The notes: generated from the letters alone by a model not told the origin. DNA of 64,000 bases from JAKAGZ01 sp964412105 (GCA_964412105.1 CAYPNM010000014.1:1-64000), one strand, 5' to 3'; shown: positions 35,335-45,604, numbered from the stretch's first letter. Translations and numbers: made by a program.

Positions 35335-36809
35335 TTAAACACCTTTTTTCCTATCTCACAATTTAAGCATTTTCTTTGCGAACAAAAGTTTCTGTAAAGA
35401 TTGATTATTCCCTGATGGTATACGCTCACGTTTTGTTTCCTTTCAACCGATAAATATTTGGAAATATCATTAACCAGTCGGCTTTCACTTTTTTGAATAT
35501 AATTCAGATATATTCTAAAGACTTTATCAGTTATGTTTTTCTTACCAAACAATTCGAAATAGATCGAAGAATATGGAAGAATTACATTAACTATTATATC
35601 ATCAGCACGTGCTACACCGATAAAATAATTAATTACCGATTTAGCTTTGTCATCAAACATATAGTGATTATGCCAGTATCCGTCTCCTTTCACAACTATT
35701 TGATCTCTTAAATATTTAGCTATCTTTTTGATATCATTTAATTCTTCAAAATTGAGGAGTATATTACTTACCAATTCTTCTTTTAATAGTTTATTTAATA
35801 ACCTTATACCTCCGGCTAGTCTGATAGTCGGAAAATTAGGCGGACGCAATTTCGCAAAATTCCAATTATTCTTTTTGAATAATTTACTATCATAATTATT
35901 TTTAACTGAATCCCAATTTTCGATTAACTTTCTGATATACGCAGTTGTTTCTTCATCTTCATATTTAATTAAAGATGGAACCAGGCCGCTTACATTAAAA
36001 AACAAAGACTCCAGCAACTCCTGACTATCACCATTTACATAGTTTTTTTTCAAAAATCCTACATCTACTGATTGGGCAATCTTTTTCATTATATCCTTAT
36101 TACTTGTATAACCAAGAGCTTCAAATATAAATTCATATAATACTTGTACCCAAATTTCAGAATCATTAAAGTCTTCATGAGTAAACGTTCTATTTAAAAA
36201 TTTCTCATCTAATTCATATTGCACGACGGGTTCCATAACGTTCAATTCTTTAAGATAAACCAATTCTTTAAGTCTATGCAATATTCTTTCGCATTTCTTC
36301 TTAAATCTTTCAACACCCAGAGTAAGAAGATAATTTAATTTGAATTCTTCACTTATTCCGCTCGAAGAATTATTACAAGAAATTTTATAAAGTCTTTCAT
36401 TTCTTTCTTCGGCAATTGCCTTCTGAATTGAATGCATTTTTTCAGGTGAGATCAATGAATCCAGCCCAATAGTTGGAATTTTTCTTCCGTCTCTGGATAT
36501 CACATAATTATATTTATGGTTACCTGAAAGTATTACGTGCAATATCACTCTATTATATTTTTTATTATAGATATGCCCATGTTCCTTCCAGTCCGAATGA
36601 AAACTATCGATTTCAATATCCCCCTGAAAAGTGATGTCATTAATCCTAATTCTCGCATTTTTAAAATCAGGACCATCAGATTGGATATTTTCATTACCAG
36701 GATCAATTATCTGGATCTTTTTGCCGTCGTTTGTTTTAAACTGTTTATTGTATGATTGGTTTTTCCAGATGTTGGAGAGAAACTTTTCCGGTAATTTATG
36801 AGGATTCAT
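35331..36809 (-). CDS. DUF2851 family protein
   Basis: A 492-aa protein of unknown function found mainly in Bacteroidota and relatives. The family hallmark lies near the N terminus: NIQSDGPDFKNARI, then GDIEIDSFHSDWKEHGH and RVILHVILSG. The middle is alpha-helical with many charged residues. The C terminus has four Cys in CSQRKCLNCEIGKK-type spacing with an upstream region, which might bind a metal. No signal peptide. It is last in the long minus-strand unit, 13 bp after the small membrane protein. Confidence 0.75.
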   Translation of the reverse strand: MNPHKLPEKFLSNIWKNQSYNKQFKTNDGKKIQIIDPGNENIQSDGPDFKNARIRINDITFQGDIEIDSFHSDWKEHGHIYNKKYNRVILHVILSGNHKYNYVISRDGRKIPTIGLDSLISPEKMHSIQKAIAEERNERLYKISCNNSSSGISEEFKLNYLLTLGVERFKKKCERILHRLKELVYLKELNVMEPVVQYELDEKFLNRTFTHEDFNDSEIWVQVLYEFIFEALGYTSNKDIMKKIAQSVDVGFLKKNYVNGDSQELLESLFFNVSGLVPSLIKYEDEETTAYIRKLIENWDSVKNNYDSKLFKKNNWNFAKLRPPNFPTIRLAGGIRLLNKLLKEELVSNILLNFEELNDIKKIAKYLRDQIVVKGDGYWHNHYMFDDKAKSVINYFIGVARADDIIVNVILPYSSIYFELFGKKNITDKVFRIYLNYIQKSESRLVNDISKYLSVERKQNVSVYHQGIINLYRNFCSQRKCLNCEIGKKVFN

Positions 36810-36822
36810 TTCAATACCATTT

Positions 36823-37305
36823 TCATTCTCTGATAACTATGCTTGATGATGATTCAGATCTTTTTTTGCCTATTCTATAAAACACTTCAAGCATGTTTTT
36901 GCCTTTTTCAAGACCGACATTTTTAAATTCATAGGTGCCGCCATCTACCCGATAGAACATATCCTTCTTCTTGCTATTAATTAGCAGATAAATGTCACAA
37001 TTCCTGATAGATGAAGGAATTATTGTCGATATATTTATTTTAGAATTTTTCCAATAAACTGAATCAGGAAGATTTAATTTAGCAGGTTTTAATTTAAAAT
37101 CAATTATCAATCTTGATAATTCTAATACATCCGGAATATCAGGGGGCTTTTTCAGATCCGTAATATCAGGATTTATTGATTCTGCTGCCCGATTATTTAT
37201 TCCCTTATCTGAATACTTGGTCTGCCTTTCCTTATGAATTTGGATTAATAAATATACAAGACCAACAGCAATTATAACTGTGAATGTAACTAATACCTTT
37301 TTCAC
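36823..37305 (-). CDS. Small membrane-anchored protein of unknown function
   Basis: 160 aa. One TM helix at residues 4-23 (VLVTFTVIIAVGLVYLLIQI) is followed by a charged linker and a beta-rich end (about 85-160) that could be an Ig-like or lectin-like fold. I do not recognise a family. The start is GTG, overlapping the pyrF stop by one base (TAGTG), so translational coupling is likely. It is probably periplasmic and anchored in the inner membrane. Confidence 0.65.
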   Translation of the reverse strand: MKKVLVTFTVIIAVGLVYLLIQIHKERQTKYSDKGINNRAAESINPDITDLKKPPDIPDVLELSRLIIDFKLKPAKLNLPDSVYWKNSKINISTIIPSSIRNCDIYLLINSKKKDMFYRVDGGTYEFKNVGLEKGKNMLEVFYRIGKKRSESSSSIVIRE

Positions 37306-38114
37306 TATCCTAGAATATTTTTGACTGTCTCATTCAATTTGATGATTTCTTTTTCTGCAGCTTCAGCAAATTTAGAACTATTCTCTTTATATATTATTCC
37401 TCTGCTGCTATTAATTAAAAGATTAAGCCGATTATTTGCTTTAAACAATTTTATAACTTCTTCAATATCCCCTCCCTGCGCTCCTACTCCTGGTAAAAGA
37501 ACTGGAAGATTATTAAATAGTTTTATGTTCTTGGATAATTCTTCGCTTTGAGTGGCACCAAAAACAATTCCGCAGTTTTTACTTGTATTCCACTGATTAA
37601 CTTTTTTGATAACATTTTGATAGACAAAGGTTCCATCAATAAGTATCAATTTTTCAAAATCATCTGCACCTTTATTTGAGGTTAGAGCCAGAACCAGATT
37701 AAGTTTATCTTTATATTCAAGAAATGGTGCAATTGAATCATACCCCATATATGGATGAATAGTTACGGCATCAAATTTAAAATAATCATAAACAGCAGAG
37801 GCGTACATTTGCGATGTGTTGCCTATATCCCCTCTTTTTGCGTCTGCAATTATTAGAACTTCATCCGGTATTAACCTTATAGTTTCTTCGATAAGGTCAA
37901 ATCCTTTAGCTCCGGCTTTTTCATAAAAGGCAAAATTTAATTTATACGCAGCAGCGTAATTACTGGTAGCCTCAATTATAGCTTTATTAAAATTTAGTAT
38001 TGGCTTAGATTCGCTTTTTAAAATTGGTGGGATTTTATTTATATCTGAATCAAGTCCGACACAAATTAACTTTTGTCCATTGTTTTTTTCTGTGAGTTTC
38101 TCCTGCGCGGTCAT
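37305..38114 (-). CDS. pyrF: Orotidine 5'-phosphate decarboxylase (type 2)
   Basis: Last step of UMP synthesis. 269 aa, as in the longer type 2 branch. It shows CVGLDSD at the N terminus, FNKAIIEAT, KLNFAFYE and the catalytic block IADAKRGDIGNTS (Asp-Lys-Asp tetrad region). The C-terminal phosphate loop is PGVGAQGG plus INSSRGI. It starts 1 bp after dcd. Its grouping with dcd and pyrG puts three pyrimidine genes in one unit. Confidence 0.93.
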   Translation of the reverse strand: MTAQEKLTEKNNGQKLICVGLDSDINKIPPILKSESKPILNFNKAIIEATSNYAAAYKLNFAFYEKAGAKGFDLIEETIRLIPDEVLIIADAKRGDIGNTSQMYASAVYDYFKFDAVTIHPYMGYDSIAPFLEYKDKLNLVLALTSNKGADDFEKLILIDGTFVYQNVIKKVNQWNTSKNCGIVFGATQSEELSKNIKLFNNLPVLLPGVGAQGGDIEEVIKLFKANNRLNLLINSSRGIIYKENSSKFAEAAEKEIIKLNETVKNILG

Positions 38115-38115
38115 T

Positions 38116-38652
38116 TTACTTAAAGTTTTTAAACATCATTGATTCAACCGGATATTCAGTTCTTTGATTATATTTTGCATTAAGTTTTTTATTATAAGGG
38201 ATTTCTATTTCCCCATTCATTTCAAAATAAATCAATTGACCAATTGGCATTTCTTTATAAACTCTGACGGCCATTTTAACGGATATTTCCAGAGTCCAGT
38301 TATTACAAAATCCAGCATCGCCTTTGCCAGCGGTAGCGTGAATGTCAATACCTAATCTGCCTATACTTGATTTCCCTTCTAAAAAAGGGACGAAATTTCT
38401 TGTTTCTGTATATTCCTGGGTAACACCAAGATATAACGTACCCGGTTGTAGTATGTAACCTTGATCAGGTATCTCAAAAGTTTTTATTTTATTGTGTGTT
38501 TTTGCGTCAAGAATTTTATCTTCATAAACCGCAAGCCATTTACCCAAATGCACATCATAACTATTGGTACCCAGCTTATCTCTTTTGAAAGGTTCTATTA
38601 CAATATTTCCTTTTTTCATTTCTTCAAGAATTTTTTTATCCGAAAGTATCAA
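38116..38652 (-). CDS. dcd: dCTP deaminase
   Basis: Forms dUTP from dCTP, 178 aa. It has NSYDVHLG, GKSSIGRLGIDIHATAG, the catalytic Glu in FCNNWTLEI, and a C-terminal region (KYNQRTEYP) that closes over the nucleotide. It starts at TTG: a perfect AAGGAGG lies 6 nt upstream, and no ATG is nearby. It begins 9 bp after rodA. Confidence 0.92.
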   Translation of the reverse strand: MILSDKKILEEMKKGNIVIEPFKRDKLGTNSYDVHLGKWLAVYEDKILDAKTHNKIKTFEIPDQGYILQPGTLYLGVTQEYTETRNFVPFLEGKSSIGRLGIDIHATAGKGDAGFCNNWTLEISVKMAVRVYKEMPIGQLIYFEMNGEIEIPYNKKLNAKYNQRTEYPVESMMFKNFK

Positions 38653-38661
38653 TAAACCTCC

Positions 38662-39891
38662 TTAAATATAATTTCTTCTGCTTCTATAAACATTTGCTAC
38701 TATCCCTAGCATAAAAACATCTACTAATAAAGAACTTCCTCCATAGCTAACAAAGGGCAAAGGAATACCTATAACCGGCATTACGCCAACAGTCATCCCA
38801 ATATTTACAAAAAGGTGAATAAAGAATACTGATAAGATCCCAATAATAGTCAGACTAAGGAATTCATCCTTTGTTGAGGTAGCTATTTTAAATATTCTCA
38901 GAAAAAGAAATAAAAAAAGACCAAGCGTTAGTAAACTTCCAATAAAACCAAATTCTTCACCTATTACACAATAAATAAAATCAGTCCATTGTTCCGGGAT
39001 AAATTGTAATTGAGTCTGGTGACCATTTAAAAATCCTTTGCCTAATAATCCACCTGATCCTATTGCAACCTTTGCTTGAATCGAGTTGTAGCCGGTACCG
39101 AGTGGATCGGAATAAGGATTTACGAAGGAGTGTATTCTATTTTGCTGATGCAGGCTCAATGCCTTAAAAACATAATTGGCAAAGAATCCAGCACCAAGGT
39201 TAATTGCAAATATAGACCCACTGAAAAAAATATCTTTCTTAAAGAGAATTAGTACTACCACAACCAATGCTAACATTAAAATAAAATAGGTAAGACCAAA
39301 TACCGAAGCAACTGCGATTATTGCAGGTGATAAGACAACAAACAACCCGAACAGACTTATTCCTTTCCAATAGATTAAGACTAAAATTGTTCCGAAAAAT
39401 ACAAGAGATGTTCCCATATCTGGTTCCAATAGGATTAAAAGTACAGGAAATAGTCCAATGCCTAATGTATATAGAATATCCTTAAATGATTCTATATCAG
39501 TATTACTCCTGCTTAAGAAATAGGAAACACCGAAGATCATTCCTATTTTGGCAAATTCAGAAGGCTGAAAACCAAGTGGACCAAAACTGATCCAGCTCCT
39601 TTGACCGGAAATTTTCCTGCCTATAAGAACAACAACAATAAGTAACAGTAACGAAACCAGATACGTAGGGATAGCAATAGTCTTAAAACTATTTGTAGGT
39701 AAAGAATAAGTAATAAAGAAAATTATAAAAGCGATGACACCAAATATTAATTGCTTTTCAAAGTGCCCTGATCCTACAGGATTATTATAAGTGGAGCTAT
39801 ATATTGCTGCAAGTCCAAAGCCAAAAAGCAATACAAAAGGGATAAAAAGACCAAAGTCAAATTTGTCCTGTAATTTGTAATCAATTCTCAT
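38662..39891 (-). CDS. rodA: Rod-shape SEDS peptidoglycan polymerase RodA
   Basis: An inner-membrane glycosyltransferase of the elongasome, 409 aa, with about 10 TM helices. It shows the SEDS signature WISFGPLGFQPSEFAK, the Asp of LLEPDMGTSLV, and the C-terminal VMPVIGIPLPFVSYGGSS. It overlaps the PBP2 gene by 11 bp, so the two partner proteins are probably made together. Confidence 0.94.
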   Translation of the reverse strand: MRIDYKLQDKFDFGLFIPFVLLFGFGLAAIYSSTYNNPVGSGHFEKQLIFGVIAFIIFFITYSLPTNSFKTIAIPTYLVSLLLLIVVVLIGRKISGQRSWISFGPLGFQPSEFAKIGMIFGVSYFLSRSNTDIESFKDILYTLGIGLFPVLLILLEPDMGTSLVFFGTILVLIYWKGISLFGLFVVLSPAIIAVASVFGLTYFILMLALVVVVLILFKKDIFFSGSIFAINLGAGFFANYVFKALSLHQQNRIHSFVNPYSDPLGTGYNSIQAKVAIGSGGLLGKGFLNGHQTQLQFIPEQWTDFIYCVIGEEFGFIGSLLTLGLFLFLFLRIFKIATSTKDEFLSLTIIGILSVFFIHLFVNIGMTVGVMPVIGIPLPFVSYGGSSLLVDVFMLGIVANVYRSRRNYI

Positions 39892-41710
39892 TCTCTTTCC
39901 TCTCTGAACTCTGATTCAACACAATTTTACTTTCAGTCTTAATCTTGTTTTCATTATCTCCTTTCAAATATTCTTCAACTATATCTTTTGCAATTGGTGC
40001 AGCCCACTCGGCTCCGAACCCAACATTTTCGACAAAAACTGCAATTGCAATACGAGGATTATTATAAGGTGCAAATCCTATAAACCAGGCATTGTCTTTT
40101 CCGTGAGGATTCTGTGCAGTTCCTGTTTTGCCAGCCATTTGAATATCCTTAATCCTGCTTGATGCTGCTGTTCCGTTGCCATTAACAACAAGGAACATAC
40201 CTTCTTTAACAATATCAAAAATTTTCTTATCGATATGTACATCTATTTTTTTTGCATTGTTAATCCTGACAAGTTTATCATTAGCATTATCGAGGTAACC
40301 CCGAACAAGATGTGGAGTATAAGTTACTCCATCATTTGCAATCAATGAACAGTATTGTGCTAACTGCAATGGCGTTACGCTTACCTCTCCCTGACCTATT
40401 CCCAAACTTGCCATTATACTCTTAGGCCAATTAGGCCCGTATTTTTTAATATAGTATTTAGAATCCGGTATAAATCCTGCTTCTTCACTTCCGATATCCA
40501 AACCCGTTTCCTTACCAAATCCAAATAGTGTGGCATATTCGTGCCATTTATCAAGACCTATTTTGTAAATCAGGTTATAAAAAAATACATTACACGAATG
40601 TTCAATTGCATGAACAACATTTAGTGTACCATGCACTGCATCACATTTAAAATATCTGCCATAAAAAGTTGCTCCGCCCTTACAGGTAAAAGTTGTAGAA
40701 GTTGTAATTACCCCCATATCTAGTGCAGCTATCGCTTCGAGAGGTTTGAAAGTTGAACCTGGTGGTTGTATTGACATCGTGGCCCGGTTAAAGAAAGGTT
40801 TCGCAGGATCATCATATAATTGTTTTAAATAACTTCTTGAAGTTACATAAGAGAACTCATTTAAATCAAAATCAGGTGCGCTTGCCATGACCAGTATCTC
40901 ACCAGTCTTGGGTTCAATTGCAACCACTGCCCCTCGTTTCCCTTTTAAGTCTCTTTCGGCTACCCTTTGTATATTTGCATCAATAGTTAATACAAGATCA
41001 TTCCCTTTCACCGAAGGTTTATCTGCCTTGCCATCCTTAAATTTTCCCAGTTCCCTTCTTTTGGAATCAACAAGAACGTAGTCGTTACCTTTTTTACCGC
41101 GAAGAATATTCTCATACGCTTTCTCAATACCATTACTTCCTACATAATCGCCCGGCTTATAATATCCACTTGTATCGCTTTCAAGACTTTGAGGAGAAAT
41201 TTCTTTAGTATAACCAAACATTTGTGATCCCCTTATACTGTCAGGATAGCCTCTTTGCATTTCAACTATGTAATCCACGCCTGGAAGATGCTCGGCGTTT
41301 TCCTCAAGCCAGGAAACTACTTTAAAATCTACACCTCGCTTTATTCTAACTGGAATATATTTTGAATAGATCCTGTTATTTTTAAGAATATTATCTATGT
41401 AACCGCTCTTGACATCAAGAACCGTTTCAAGTAGGGGAGTTAATTTTTGGTCATATTCTGAAGGAGTAATTCTCACCGTATATGCAGGGACATTATTTAC
41501 AACCACGTTCATGTTCCTATCATAAAATATCCCTCTTAACGGAATTTGTTCAATATCCTTAACACTATTACTCACAGATTTTTCATCGTAGACATGATGA
41601 TCTAATATTTGCATCTGAAAGAGTCTAAATCCCAAAAGTGAAAAGGCTACCACAATTATAAAATAAATTACGGATTTTCTTTCAAGCGATGCGAAATTTT
41701 CAGTCTTCAT
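39881..41710 (-). CDS. mrdA: Penicillin-binding protein 2 (elongation transpeptidase)
   Basis: 609 aa. One N-terminal TM (about 15-33), a PBP dimer domain (about 50-225) and the transpeptidase domain. The active-site motifs are SxxK in PGSTFKP (about residue 318), SxN in HSCNVF (about 370) and KTG in AGKTGTAQNP (about 527). It works with RodA and MreBCD in side-wall synthesis. The start overlaps mreD by 4 bp. The C-terminal 40 residues are charged and unconserved. Confidence 0.94.
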   Translation of the reverse strand: MKTENFASLERKSVIYFIIVVAFSLLGFRLFQMQILDHHVYDEKSVSNSVKDIEQIPLRGIFYDRNMNVVVNNVPAYTVRITPSEYDQKLTPLLETVLDVKSGYIDNILKNNRIYSKYIPVRIKRGVDFKVVSWLEENAEHLPGVDYIVEMQRGYPDSIRGSQMFGYTKEISPQSLESDTSGYYKPGDYVGSNGIEKAYENILRGKKGNDYVLVDSKRRELGKFKDGKADKPSVKGNDLVLTIDANIQRVAERDLKGKRGAVVAIEPKTGEILVMASAPDFDLNEFSYVTSRSYLKQLYDDPAKPFFNRATMSIQPPGSTFKPLEAIAALDMGVITTSTTFTCKGGATFYGRYFKCDAVHGTLNVVHAIEHSCNVFFYNLIYKIGLDKWHEYATLFGFGKETGLDIGSEEAGFIPDSKYYIKKYGPNWPKSIMASLGIGQGEVSVTPLQLAQYCSLIANDGVTYTPHLVRGYLDNANDKLVRINNAKKIDVHIDKKIFDIVKEGMFLVVNGNGTAASSRIKDIQMAGKTGTAQNPHGKDNAWFIGFAPYNNPRIAIAVFVENVGFGAEWAAPIAKDIVEEYLKGDNENKIKTESKIVLNQSSERKENEN

Positions 41711-42195
41711 GTAAACTTCCTTCGCGGATAAAAAACCATGCTGACAAGACTAATAACAGCGGTATATAATCCCGGCATTAATCCAAGTTGAAAGGTCATA
41801 GCGAATAAATTGTTATTAACATCAATATTACTAAAAAAGGCATTAATAACAGCATTGATAACAGAACATAATAAAACTATTAAGGCAAAATTATATGATC
41901 GGAAATAGATTTCAATTTTGTTTTCATTTGAAAAATAACCAGCAACAAATCCTGCAAGTGTTTTAGCAAGCATTGAACTTCCTAACAAACTACCAGTTAT
42001 TAGATCAAACAAAAGTCCATAAACAAATCCTAATACTGTCCCGTAAAGTTGTCCCCTCTTCAAAGAATAAAATACCAGAAGTATAATAACCAAATCCGGC
42101 ACTATTCCATTCACTGCAATGAGCGGAACAATGGTTATTTGAATCACCAAAACCGGAAAGAACCATAATATAGGATATACAAATTCAGAACGCAT
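41707..42195 (-). CDS. mreD: Rod shape-determining protein MreD
   Basis: A polytopic inner-membrane protein of 162 aa with about five TM helices. It is identified by the typical VIVPLIAVNGIVPDLVII-like N-terminal segment, GLLFDLITGSLLG, and position between mreC (1-bp gap) and mrdA (4-bp overlap). MreD proteins are poorly conserved, so context carries much of the call. Confidence 0.88.
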   Translation of the reverse strand: MRSEFVYPILWFFPVLVIQITIVPLIAVNGIVPDLVIILLVFYSLKRGQLYGTVLGFVYGLLFDLITGSLLGSSMLAKTLAGFVAGYFSNENKIEIYFRSYNFALIVLLCSVINAVINAFFSNIDVNNNLFAMTFQLGLMPGLYTAVISLVSMVFYPRRKFT

Positions 42196-42196
42196 T

Positions 42197-43030
42197 TTAT
42201 TTACGATTGTAGAAATTCAGTTCCATGTTATTTTTTTCTACCCTTTCAACCAAACGGATAATAAATACATTTTCTACATTATTAAAATCTACAAATGGCT
42301 GTACCTTAGCCTCATTAAAAATTCCTGTGGAAACATTCGTAATTTCAGAGACTATTCCAATTGGCAATGGTACGGGCACTATTGAGCTTATATCAGATGT
42401 GATAATTCTGTCACCGGGTTTCATATCAAATGTTTTCGGGATATCTATAATTGCAAGATTATCTCCGTTCCATTTCATAATTCCATCTATTCTGCTTCGT
42501 TCATCTTTGACTGTAATTTTCACATCTATATTTTGTAATGTACGAACAATGCAAAAGTCGTCAGAAGTATCATAAACAATACCAATCAAACCCCGATCGT
42601 TTATAACCGGCATACCTGGTTTAACACCATCATTCTTACCAACATTCAATGTAAAAGCACTCTGAGATGTTGTAAGTGTTTTTGAAACAACCATACCCGA
42701 TATCAACGGATAATCGATAGAATCTTTTAAGGCAAGTAGATCTTTAAGCTCAGAATTCTGTATACCATATTCTCTTAACCTGTTTACCTGGAGCATTAAC
42801 TCTGCATTAACCCTGCGAAGTCTACTGTTTTCACTTTTGATTTTAGCAATATTCGTTATATCTGAAACAACAGAAGTTACAGTTGCAAAGCTGCCAAAAG
42901 CCAAGGCTTTGAAGTTTTTTACTTCAGGGGATCTATTTAAAGAGATAGTAAGAAGGCTTAGGATTATGAGAACTACAAGAACGATGTATTCTTTAAAGTT
43001 TACCCAAACTATCAGTAGGAATCTTATCAT
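42197..43030 (-). CDS. mreC: Rod shape-determining protein MreC
   Basis: A bitopic periplasmic scaffold of the elongasome, 277 aa. N-terminal TM (about 11-29), a coiled coil (about 60-95; KSENSRLRRVNAELMLQVN) and two beta-barrel domains with GMPVINDRGLIGIVYD and DRIITSDISSIVPVPLPIG. It begins 22 bp after mreB. Confidence 0.92.
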   Translation of the reverse strand: MIRFLLIVWVNFKEYIVLVVLIILSLLTISLNRSPEVKNFKALAFGSFATVTSVVSDITNIAKIKSENSRLRRVNAELMLQVNRLREYGIQNSELKDLLALKDSIDYPLISGMVVSKTLTTSQSAFTLNVGKNDGVKPGMPVINDRGLIGIVYDTSDDFCIVRTLQNIDVKITVKDERSRIDGIMKWNGDNLAIIDIPKTFDMKPGDRIITSDISSIVPVPLPIGIVSEITNVSTGIFNEAKVQPFVDFNNVENVFIIRLVERVEKNNMELNFYNRK

Positions 43031-43052
43031 AGTTTGATTGACTCACTTTGTT

Positions 43053-44078
43053 TTAATATCTTCTGTTACGTATTAAAACTTTAGAATAACGATTTAAATT
43101 ATCAATCACTTTTCCAGCCCCTCTGACTACGGCTGTAAGTGGATCCTCTGCAACGTGGACAGGCAGATTAGTTTCCATCATGATTCTTTGATCAAGTCCT
43201 TTTAATAGAGCTCCTCCACCAGTAAGCATTACTCCTCTATCCAGAATATCAGCAGATAATTCTGGTGGAGTTCTTTCGAGTGATTGTCTTATAGAATCAA
43301 CAATCTGAATAACTGATTCATTAAGTGCTTCACGTATTTCAACCGAACTAATTTCGGTTGTTTTGGGTACTCCTCCAACAAGATCGCGGCCTTTTACCTG
43401 AATCGTAATTTCCTCTTTTAATGGAACAGCTGAGCCAACTTCGCATTTTATGGCTTCGGCAGTTCTTTCGCCAATTAGGACATTATGATTTTTCTTGAAA
43501 TATTGCATAATGGCATAATTCATTTCGTCGCCAGCTATTCTTATTGATTCTTCATTTACAATTCCGGAAAGTGCTATTACTGCTATTTCGGTTGTTCCAC
43601 CGCCGATATCAATTATCATATTTCCAGCAGGGGCTTCAACATCTATTCCGATTCCAATTGCGGCAGCCATTGGCTCAGCAATAAGATGAACTTCTTTTGC
43701 GCCAGCGTGTTCTGCACTATCTCTAACCGCTCTTTTCTCAACTTCTGTCACGCCACTTGGGACAGCAACTACTACCCTTCTGCTGGAAAGTGATCCAGCT
43801 CTTACTTTTTTTATGAAAGCCCTAATCATTCCTTCAGCAATTTCAAAATCAGCTATTACACCATCCCTCATTGGTCTGATAACTCTTATTTCTTTATGTT
43901 CTCTCCCCTGCATTTCTTTTGCTTTATTTCCTAAAGCAATAATTCTTTTTGTATTCCTATCAAAAGCAACGATTGATGGTTCATTTAACACAATACCTTT
44001 CCCCTTCACATAAATTAAAGTGTTAGCAGTGCCAAGATCAATTGCAATATCAGTAGTTAGAAAATCGAAAATTCCCAT
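43053..44078 (-). CDS. mreB: Rod shape-determining actin homologue MreB
   Basis: An ATP-binding cytoskeletal protein of 341 aa. Phosphate 1 is DIAIDLGTANTLIYV, phosphate 2 is MIIDIGGGTTEIAV, and the adenosine region is VMLTGGGALLKGLD. EVHLIAEPMAAAIG is conserved. It organises RodA/PBP2 along the side wall, so the cell is probably rod-shaped. It starts 8 bp after the purH stop, an unusual direct link between purine synthesis and shape genes. Confidence 0.96.
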   Translation of the reverse strand: MGIFDFLTTDIAIDLGTANTLIYVKGKGIVLNEPSIVAFDRNTKRIIALGNKAKEMQGREHKEIRVIRPMRDGVIADFEIAEGMIRAFIKKVRAGSLSSRRVVVAVPSGVTEVEKRAVRDSAEHAGAKEVHLIAEPMAAAIGIGIDVEAPAGNMIIDIGGGTTEIAVIALSGIVNEESIRIAGDEMNYAIMQYFKKNHNVLIGERTAEAIKCEVGSAVPLKEEITIQVKGRDLVGGVPKTTEISSVEIREALNESVIQIVDSIRQSLERTPPELSADILDRGVMLTGGGALLKGLDQRIMMETNLPVHVAEDPLTAVVRGAGKVIDNLNRYSKVLIRNRRY

Positions 44079-44086
44079 ATTTCCTC

Positions 44087-45604
44087 TTAATGTTTAAAGT
44101 GCCTTATACCAGTAAAAACCATTGAAATTTTATTTTTATCGGCAACCTCTATAACTTCAGAATCCCGTACAGAACCCCCTGGTTGAATGACAGCAGTTGC
44201 TCCGCAATTAATTATTTCCTGAAGACCATCGGCAAATGGGAAAAAAGCATCGGAAGCTGCAACAGAATTTTTAAGATCCAGACCGTGCTCATCCGCTTTC
44301 ATTTTCGCAAGCTTTGAGGAATCAAGTCTAGACATTTGGCCAGCTCCTACTCCAAGCGCTGTCTTATCCTTAGCAAAGACTATAGCATTTGATTTTGTAT
44401 GTTTGGCAATTTTCCAGGCAAACAATAAATCTTCAAGCTCTTTATCAGAAGGTTTAATTTTTGTAACAACTTTTAACTGGCTTTCTATCATCGAAATATT
44501 ATCAGGACCTTGTGCAATCGCACCACCTGGTATATTTCTAAATGTTAATAAATCGCTCTTTACAGATTTTAATTGTTTTACAAGTCTTCTATCTTTTTTC
44601 TTTTTCAATATAACAAGAGATTCCTCGGTAAAAGAAGGAGCGCATACTATTTCAAGAAAAATTTCATTTAATTTTAACGCTACTTCTTCGTTTACCTCGG
44701 TAGTAAATGCAACTATTCCGCCAAATGCAGAAACTGGATCTCCTTTCAAAGCGTTTGTGTATGCCTCAATTACGGTTTTGCCGGTTGCTGCGCCTGCTGG
44801 ATTATTATGTTTTATTATTGTGCAGGAAATTTCTCCCAGATCTTCAACAAGCTGCACTGCCGCAACAAGATCAAGGACATTATTATACGAAATTTCTTTG
44901 CCGTGAAAAACCCTGAAATATTCATTGAAATCTCCGAAGATCGCTCCTTTCTGGTGCGGGTTTTCACCGTATCTTAAATCTTTATCTTTTTTGTAATTTA
45001 TTCTGACATATGTTTGTGGCTGTTCAAATTTTCTTTCCAGGTAATTTGCTATGTGTGTGTCATAAAAAGCAGTGTGAGAAAAGGCCTCAAGTGCAAGTTT
45101 TTTTCTTGTTTCTATACTTACTTCACCAGTATTTAATTCTTTTAAGAAAGATTCATACTGTAACGGATCTGTAAGAACTGAAACAAACTTAAAGTTCTTT
45201 GCAGAAGCTCTTATTAGACTTGGGCCCCCAATATCTATATTTTCAATTATTTCTTCAAAATCAGATTTAGGATCCTCCACAGTTTTTATAAACGGATAAA
45301 GATTGACGCACACTATATCAATCGGAATTACATCATTTGCTTCAGCCTCTTTTTTGTCCGATTCATTATCCCTTCTTAAAAGGATTCCCCCAAAAATCTT
45401 AGGATGCAGTGTTTTAACACGACCCTCAAAAACTTCAGGGGATGAAGTAAGTTCGCTTACTTCGGTCACTTCAATTCCATTTTCTTTCAGCATCCTGGCA
45501 GTATTTCCGGTTGCAATTATTTCATAATTATTTTTTACTAATTGTGTCGAGAATTCAACAATATTCGTTTTATCAGAGACACTTATAAGAGCTAGCTTTT
45601 TCAA
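44087..45604 (-). CDS. purH: Bifunctional AICAR transformylase / IMP cyclohydrolase
   Basis: Last two steps of IMP synthesis. 505 aa. The N-terminal IMP cyclohydrolase (MGS-like) domain has SVSDKTNIVEF and GRVKTLHPKIFGGIL. The transformylase part has RYGENPHQKG and the catalytic Lys-His of IIKHNNPAGA. It appears to start at TTG with no strong ribosome site. It follows purN by 44 bp. Confidence 0.95.
   Translation of the reverse strand: MKKLALISVSDKTNIVEFSTQLVKNNYEIIATGNTARMLKENGIEVTEVSELTSSPEVFEGRVKTLHPKIFGGILLRRDNESDKKEAEANDVIPIDIVCVNLYPFIKTVEDPKSDFEEIIENIDIGGPSLIRASAKNFKFVSVLTDPLQYESFLKELNTGEVSIETRKKLALEAFSHTAFYDTHIANYLERKFEQPQTYVRINYKKDKDLRYGENPHQKGAIFGDFNEYFRVFHGKEISYNNVLDLVAAVQLVEDLGEISCTIIKHNNPAGAATGKTVIEAYTNALKGDPVSAFGGIVAFTTEVNEEVALKLNEIFLEIVCAPSFTEESLVILKKKKDRRLVKQLKSVKSDLLTFRNIPGGAIAQGPDNISMIESQLKVVTKIKPSDKELEDLLFAWKIAKHTKSNAIVFAKDKTALGVGAGQMSRLDSSKLAKMKADEHGLDLKNSVAASDAFFPFADGLQEIINCGATAVIQPGGSVRDSEVIEVADKNKISMVFTGIRHFKH

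Noticed and set aside
44403..44906. 167-codon frame antisense to purH
   Set aside because: Shadow of a well-supported gene; Ser/Thr/Phe-rich product without domain features.
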